From NCBI GenBank assembly GCA_003024985.2, contig PXIH01S0013079.1: a stretch of DNA of 11,664 bases, one strand, 5' to 3'. Position 1 is the first letter of the stretch; the number at the start of each line of letters is the position of its first letter. Below are positions 7,721-11,664 of this stretch, in pieces. The position numbers and the translations under genes are program-made. A model generated the notes under the pieces. That model was not told where the DNA came from, searched no databases, and saw only the letters and a list, made by a program, of their open reading frames with translations. Source of the DNA: Euperipatoides rowelli. Taxonomy: Eukaryota > Onychophora > Udeonychophora > Euonychophora > Peripatopsidae.

Positions 7721-8003
7721 TACAATCAGTTTTAACTAATGCCTGTATATTGATTGTAAATGTTAGATAATTAGTCTTGTTTTCACCCTTACTATATGTA
7801 ACCTTTTTTACTTATTGTTTTTTCTTAAATAATTGTTTAAATAACAAATATAAAATTATGTAATGTATTTTATAGTTAATGGAATTGTCACATATATTGT
7901 TCTGAGACAATTGTATATAATTGTTTTTCTTATTTCTGTATTGTAACAAGGCTGTGCCTTATACGAATTTTGGAATAAATAAAATAAATAAATGTTTTAT
8001 ATA

Positions 8004-8011
8004 AGCTAAAA
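8004..8011 (+). repeat. Right copy of the LINE target duplication
   Basis: AGCTAAAA repeats the octamer at 6950-6957 and is followed here by CA and TTTTAGCT. Removing the LINE and one copy restores AGCTAAAA-CA-TTTTAGCT, the tip of the fold-back. Confidence 0.75.
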
Positions 8012-8113
8012 CATTTTAGCTGATCCTTTCTGATTCTCATCAGTGTTTTATTTAATACAACGCCAGTTGTGTTGACCATATTTGGGGGGGGGGGACGTAA
8101 ACTGGAGTAATTA
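8012..8113 (-). repeat. Right arm of the internal fold-back repeat
   Basis: TTTTAGCT (8014-8021), ATCCTTTCTG (8023-8032), ACAACGCCAGTT (8057-8068), an 11-base G run (8084-8094) continuing into GACGTAAACT, and GTAATTA (8107-8113) mirror the left arm. The G run corresponds to a C-rich run on the left that is interrupted by A. Confidence 0.85.
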
Positions 8114-8547
8114 TAACACAAACATTTGTGTTAAAAAAACAAAAATAAAGCAAACAAAATGTATTGCAACCATCTCAAACTACTGTAGATACTGGATGAG
8201 ATGGATCAGTGATCTCAAATTTGGACAATAATTCAATATCAGGTGTAACATTTGAAATGATAATTTTCAGATTTGTCTCCAAAGCTTATGGCTTCCTACC
8301 AGATGACTGATTTATTCCAAAAGACTAAAGTGCTTTAAGTACAAAGTAACACAAGTTATCAAATTGAAAGTTGCTTTATTTTTGTATAATTGCTGTTTAT
8401 ATTGTATGTATTCAGAGATAGTTTTTTTTTTGCAACATTATAATGTCTAATCTTACCTAACTTTATGAGTTAATTGTGTGTATAAATATAAATAACTAAA
8501 GCTTCAGGGTTCTCTGGGCGGTCAAGACTCCCACATGAGAAGCACTG

Positions 8548-8555
8548 TTCTAGGC
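8548..8555 (+). repeat. Right target-site duplication of the hAT-type element
   Basis: TTCTAGGC directly follows the terminal CACTG and is identical to 6633-6640. Confidence 0.88.
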
Positions 8556-8609
8556 ATGGACGATGCTGAATTTCAGATTCTCGCTAACAAAATGATTCAA
8601 ATTTAAGTG

Positions 8610-8615
8610 AATAAA
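8610..8615 (+). terminator. Candidate original SURF1 polyadenylation signal
   Basis: AATAAA lies 54 bases beyond the right hAT duplication. No canonical signal is seen between the SURF1 stop and the transposon (6591-6632). In the pre-insertion allele this AATAAA would have been about 100 bases after the stop, a normal distance. Today the first AATAAA after the SURF1 stop is inside the transposon at 6914-6919, so the signal in use may have changed. Confidence 0.4.
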
Positions 8616-9015
8616 CTAAAATTTTAGCCCATCAAATTAATATGAGTACAATCAGCCTTTATTTATTTATATTTTAAATAATACCCACAAATTAAGTTCC
8701 TGACCATTCAAACCCAAGAATTTGACTGGTTAGGAATACGGTTCTACATAGTAACCTAAGTAAGTTCAACAATACAGTCACTAACTCATTTAACCTTTTT
8801 TCAGATAGATGGTCAAAGAGGGTTAACAATTGGGGCTCAACAATCAGCCACTTGCAGTTTAAGAAAAAGAGGGAGTATTGGTTTCAATTTTGTAAATTGT
8901 GTGGGTTGGTGTGGAACTTCAAAAGTAGCCTTGGACGATTCTGGTAGCAAGATTTAGTATGAAGGAATACTTCTGATGCGAGTCTAGATTGTACTAATGA
9001 TTTTTTTTTTTACAG
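8616..9015. other. AT-rich spacer, no gene recognised
   Basis: I see no protein-like frame. A plus-strand donor-like word GTAAGT lies at 8760-8765. A TACTAAT branch-like word (8993-8999) is followed by a T run and TACAG at 9011-9015. These would allow a short intron of about 256 bases if a transcript exists. Confidence 0.35.
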
Positions 9016-9265
9016 CAATGAAGTCTGTTTTGATAAACAGATTGTCCATACCATGGCAAATGTCAATGTGATCAACCTTGAAAAATATTCTGATGGTTTT
9101 TCTGGTTGTTGGTTTGATAACTTTGGTTACCTGCATTTTTTCTACCCTCTCTTTTTCATTATAAAATTAAAATTTTCGGTTCCCATGGTTATAAACCCTG
9201 AATACTGTTTTCCAATTAGTGCTCACTCAGGGTTGAGCAATATTGAAAATACATGTAATTCATGA
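9016..9265 (+). other. Candidate exon after a strong splice acceptor
   Basis: A textbook 3' splice site (TACTAAT, then a T tract, then ACAG) ends at 9015. The frame starting at 9017 stays open for 83 codons to a TGA at 9263-9265. The product, which includes MANVNVINLEKYSDGFSG, has a very hydrophobic middle and I do not recognise it. The reading upstream of the donor at 8760 gives an in-frame stop just before the join, so a coding exon there is not supported. It may be a last exon of an unseen transcript, an old transposon exon, or chance. Confidence 0.2.
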
Positions 9266-9704
9266 TAATTTTACGAGCTAAAACCGTTACACAAATAGAA
9301 TTACACATCAAACAAAAATTAATTATATCAATGTTCATGCACTTACTTTAGGCGAACAATCTATTCAGGTAATGATCCAGACAAAATATAATTCAAGCTT
9401 GATTTCAAAACTATTTATTCACTTTAACAATCAGATTTAGTGCACTTTATATACGTGAATTAAAAAACACAGTACATCTATCCAAGATGGCGATCAAACT
9501 ACAAGAGACGCTCTCCCATCATACCTCGGCATAAAGCAGGTGTTTTCTGGAAACGTTAGTAAATATCATTTTCATTCATAATGTTTAATAATTAACAAAT
9601 GTATACAAATAATTTTAAACTAATAATTTTACAACATTGTGCACACAAGATTAACAATTTGAATCAATATTGTTTTATCATGTAAAGACTACAGTCATCC
9701 TGCC
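9266..9704. other. Spacer before the LTR element
   Basis: No gene is seen. AAGATGGCG (9484-9492) matches the YY1 core motif and lies in a locally GC-richer segment (about 9480-9545). A minus-strand TATATAAAG word lies at about 9445-9453. Together they could mark a weak promoter, but no reading frame follows on either strand. Confidence 0.3.
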
Positions 9705-9793
9705 TGTGGCATATTGATGCTTTAATGCATAGTGATGCATTGGTGCGCTGTCGCTTGTAATTATGTTGTGCATGCGCATAGATCTTCATCCCC
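9705..9793 (+). repeat. Left 89-bp inverted repeat of the LTR
   Basis: It matches the reverse complement of 9970-10058 at 88 of 89 positions; the difference is GCGCAT here against GCACAT in the partner. It is followed by a four-base loop (AAGT) and then GGGGAAGATCTATGC (9798-9812), so its inner end can fold with the middle copy as well. Confidence 0.92.
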
Positions 9794-9969
9794 AAGTGGG
9801 GAAGATCTATGCACAACATAACCTGGGTGTATCTTTGTGTATTTTAATAAAACACTACACAGTAATGATGTTAAACAATTATAATTGAATATTTAGCAAG
9901 AGGCACGCTACAGTGAGTCGGCGTGTATATACTAATTAAAACAATAGGGTTACACAAGTGGCCCCAAGG

Positions 9970-10058
9970 GGGGATGAAGATCTATGTGCATGCACAACAT
10001 AATTACAAGCGACAGCGCACCAATGCATCACTATGCATTAAAGCATCAATATGCCACA
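9970..10058 (-). repeat. Right 89-bp inverted repeat of the LTR
   Basis: This is the partner of 9705-9793, separated from it by 176 bases. Its outer end is the presumed 5' edge of the LTR on the minus strand. Confidence 0.92.
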
Positions 10059-10068
10059 TCTCCCAACC
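10059..10068 (-). other. Possible polypurine tract of the LTR element
   Basis: The minus strand reads GGTTGGGAGA directly before the LTR start. It is purine-rich but interrupted by TT, so it is either a weak tract or a decayed one. Its place, next to the TG terminus, is what a plus-strand primer site of a retrotransposon requires. Confidence 0.4.
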
Positions 10069-10132
10069 AAGTCAGCGACTCCACCATCCTTCCCTTTTTA
10101 ACTATACATAGTGCTGAAACCTGGCAGGTTTC

Positions 10133-11664
10133 CTAATGACCCGGCCTGAACGTGAATGATCTATGGAGCCCCGGCTCTGGTGACAAGTCTGTTGAGGACG
10201 CAGTAGTTACAGGCTCAATTGCTTCTGTCTTATCAAGATTTTTGAACTCGACCGGTTCTTCACTGTCCGTTTGACACTCCCCTGAGAGGCCATCCACTAT
10301 GGGCTGTATTGGGGGGTTGAGAGACTGTCTGAGTGCACTTCTATTCCTCCTGTACTCCTTACCTGTTCTATTGGTGACCGTATATGACCGAGGGGCTTCA
10401 TCAACTTCCTTAATGACTGCTGGCTCCCAGCACTTGCCCTGTTGAATCAGTACACTATCACCCATATTCATTGGACATGCTGCTTTATTGTGCCTATTGT
10501 AACTATTCCTTTGCTTCAATTTTATTTTACCTTGGGTTTGGTCTTGGCATGAACAACTCCAGTGTTGTTGGGATTTTCCCTTTCAAGTTTCTGTTGAAGG
10601 CCAGCTGTGCGGGTGAATACATCGTACCTTCTAACGGACTGTTCCTATAGTTGAGCAGTGCTAACGGAAGCCGATTGTCTACTGATGACATTTTTTTTCA
10701 TTAATTTTTTCGCGTCCTCCACCATCTTTTTGGCATGTCCATTAGATCTAGGGTAATAGGGGCTTGAGAGACTTTGTTCAAAGTTCCACTCACTTGCAAA
10801 TTCTCGGAATTCGAACCCACTAAATGGCACATTGTCCGACCCTAGTATCCTAGGGACCCCATGTACCACAAATAATTTTTTTAAGTTTTTTATGACCTCC
10901 TTGGCTGACTTATTCTGCAGTTTGACAATGTCAAGCCACCTGGTTAAGTAACGACATTACGAGGTAGTCTACCCCATTTAGAGAGCATATGTCGGTATCA
11001 ATGACCCCAAAGGGATATGATGGGATATCCCTCTGTACAATAGGTTCCCTTTGATTACTTGGTCTGAATTTTTCACATTTTCTGCACTCAAGGATTAGTG
11101 TCTATTTGTTTATCCATATCCGGCCAGAATATACTCTGCCTTGCTTTTTTTTTGTTTTGGTTATGCCCAAATGTGCTTCATGTAGCAAGTTTAGTACATA
11201 TTTTCTGAGTGACTGGTACCACTATTCTGTCATCTTTGATTAGTAATCCCTGTTGGCTCCTGAGGTGTTCTCGGATTTTCCAAGCCCACTCAATATCTTT
11301 GGGCGCCATTTTAGGCCATCCCCTTTCGACATATGACATAACTTTACACAGCTGATCACCAGCCAATGACTTCTTGAAACTCTTTCAATTGTTAGGGGCG
11401 ATTGGTAGCATTTTAGTGACCGTGTGTACCCTATCTGTCATGATGGGAACTTGCTCTTCAGTGTATGATTGTAAATAGTTTCTGGACAACAGATCCGCAA
11501 TGTACATGTCACGGACTGGTAGGAATGTGATTGTTAAGTTGTACCGAAGCAAGCTCAAACACATCCGCAGAAGTCTAGCTGGGATTTTCCCAATGTCCTT
11601 TTTCACTATGAAAATAAGTGGTTTGTGATCTGTGTTGACCACTATAGGCTGCCTGTAAATGTAA
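10133..11664 (-). pseudogene. pol: Broken Ty3/gypsy-like pol: RNase H to integrase, 5' end outside the window
   Basis: Conserved blocks appear in the usual order but in several frames. RNase H (11664-11385) shows VNTDHKPL, a RLLRM block and IADLLSR. A connection region (11366-11178) has RGWPK and a basic stretch ending in RIVVPVT. The integrase zinc-binding region (about 11203-11067) has LLHEAHLGI, FWPDMD and, one frame over, CRKC. The core's first Asp lies in VIDTDIC (about 10991-11000). Its second part (about 10936-10645) has LGSDNVPF and SSPYYPRSNGHA. Then comes an ALLNYRNSP and SPAQL block (about 10670-10527), and a C-terminal GPY/F-like region with PRSYTV and YRRNRSALR (10527-10133), ending at TAG. 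The frame changes at least five times. The expected catalytic Glu after SNGHA is Lys. The copy is inactive. The later blocks resemble Mag/K02A2.6-like lineages, but clade assignment needs a tree. Confidence 0.9.

Larger units (their letters stand above)
6958..8003 (+). mobile_element. 5'-truncated CR1/L2-like LINE inserted in the hAT element
   Basis: The insert has the remains of the C-terminal part of a non-LTR reverse transcriptase protein (6961-7720), then about 280 bases of 3' UTR. It ends in an AATAAATAAAATAAATAAAT tail (7973-7992) and about eleven further bases. The octamer AGCTAAAA stands directly before (6950-6957) and after (8004-8011), which I read as the target duplication. Near the 3' end a short hairpin (AAGGCTGTGCCTT) precedes the tail. 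Lack of the endonuclease and catalytic reverse transcriptase regions shows 5' truncation, usual for LINE copies. Confidence 0.85.
6641..8547. mobile_element. Non-autonomous hAT-type DNA transposon, split by a LINE
   Basis: The element begins CAGTGCTACTC and its other end reads CAGTGCTTCTC on the minus strand, so the tips form an imperfect terminal inverted repeat (10 of 11, then a shared ATGTG after a gap). CAGTG-x-TTCTCA-like tips are typical of hAT elements. Perfect 8-bp duplications flank it. Inside, arms at about 6849-6957 and 8012-8113 form a further inverted repeat. No transposase frame is present, so it must have been moved by an enzyme from elsewhere. Without the 1046-bp LINE and one copy of the LINE's duplication the element would be about 850 bp. 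It lies in the 3' flank, probably the 3' UTR, of SURF1. Confidence 0.85.
9705..10058 (-). mobile_element. 3' LTR of a Ty3/gypsy-like retrotransposon, with 89-bp inverted ends
   Basis: Read on the minus strand it starts TGTGGCATAT and ends ATATGCCACA, giving the TG...CA termini of an LTR. It lies 74 bases after the pol stop, directly after a purine-rich stretch. Within it the minus strand has a TATA-like GTATATAC (9933-9924) and an ATTAAA signal (9849-9844). Its first and last 89 bases are inverted repeats with a single mismatch, and a third, shorter inverted copy lies at 9797-9820. The matching 5' LTR is outside the window, so LTR identity rests on position and termini. The target duplication would be the few bases before 9705 (CTGCC) but cannot be checked. 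Confidence 0.75.

Noticed and set aside
7930-8121. Minus-strand frame of 63 codons
   Set aside because: It crosses the LINE/hAT boundary and reads through the G run and fold-back arm, so it is an artefact of two joined elements.
9441-9460. Minus-strand TATATAAAG as a core promoter
   Set aside because: No reading frame or splice pattern follows on the minus strand, and such words are common in AT-rich DNA.
9705-10058. Inverted repeat read as a CRISPR array or tRNA-derived element
   Set aside because: There are only two long inverted copies and a partial third, with no regular spacers, and no tRNA A or B boxes.
9923-10111. Plus-strand frame of 62 codons
   Set aside because: It lies across the LTR and its edge, antisense to the retroelement, with no protein-like features.

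Overview
This window looks like draft nuclear DNA of an invertebrate animal, possibly an arthropod, but the species cannot be fixed from the sequence. The reasons are: a long C2H2 zinc-finger gene whose fingers are mostly of the C-x-Y-K-x type, a mitochondrial SURF1 gene, eukaryotic splice and polyadenylation signals, very AT-rich spacers, three classes of transposable element, and scattered unread bases (N at 1010-1015 and 4704-4726). No bacterial operons, rRNA, tRNA or CRISPR arrays are visible.

Layout from left to right. Positions 82-3759 (minus) hold one open frame of 1225 residues with 34 C2H2 zinc fingers. It has a short N-terminal region carrying spaced DIKP motifs and an acidic/Gln/Asn-rich C-terminal tail. 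A good minus-strand splice donor at 4440-4445 and an acceptor at 3776-3777 suggest a 5' untranslated intron of about 670 bp. Positions 4446-5750 are the AT-rich spacer between this gene and SURF1, which are transcribed divergently. Positions 5751-6590 (plus) encode an apparently intact, single-exon SURF1 of 279 residues, a cytochrome c oxidase assembly factor.

Forty-two bases after the SURF1 stop lies a nested transposon (6641-8547). The outer element is a non-autonomous hAT-type DNA transposon bounded by a perfect 8-bp target duplication (TTCTAGGC). Its inner part is a fold-back inverted repeat. A 5'-truncated CR1/L2-like LINE (6958-8003) has inserted at what was the tip of that fold-back, apparently with its own 8-bp duplication (AGCTAAAA). 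Positions 8556-9704 are mostly featureless, apart from a well-formed splice acceptor followed by an open frame of 83 codons (9016-9265).

Positions 9705-11664 (minus) are the 3' part of a Ty3/gypsy-like LTR retrotransposon that runs off the right edge. The pol gene (RNase H, integrase, C-terminal GPY/F-like region) is broken by several frameshifts, and the expected catalytic glutamate of integrase reads as lysine. It is followed by a 354-bp 3' LTR whose two ends are 89-bp inverted repeats of each other (88/89 matching), which is unusually long for an LTR.

The two host genes show no obvious functional link. I found no clear sign of a new multi-gene system. The most interesting points are the transposon-in-hairpin nesting inside the SURF1 3' region, the fold-back LTR, and the two-level (monomer and two-finger) repeat structure of the zinc-finger gene.
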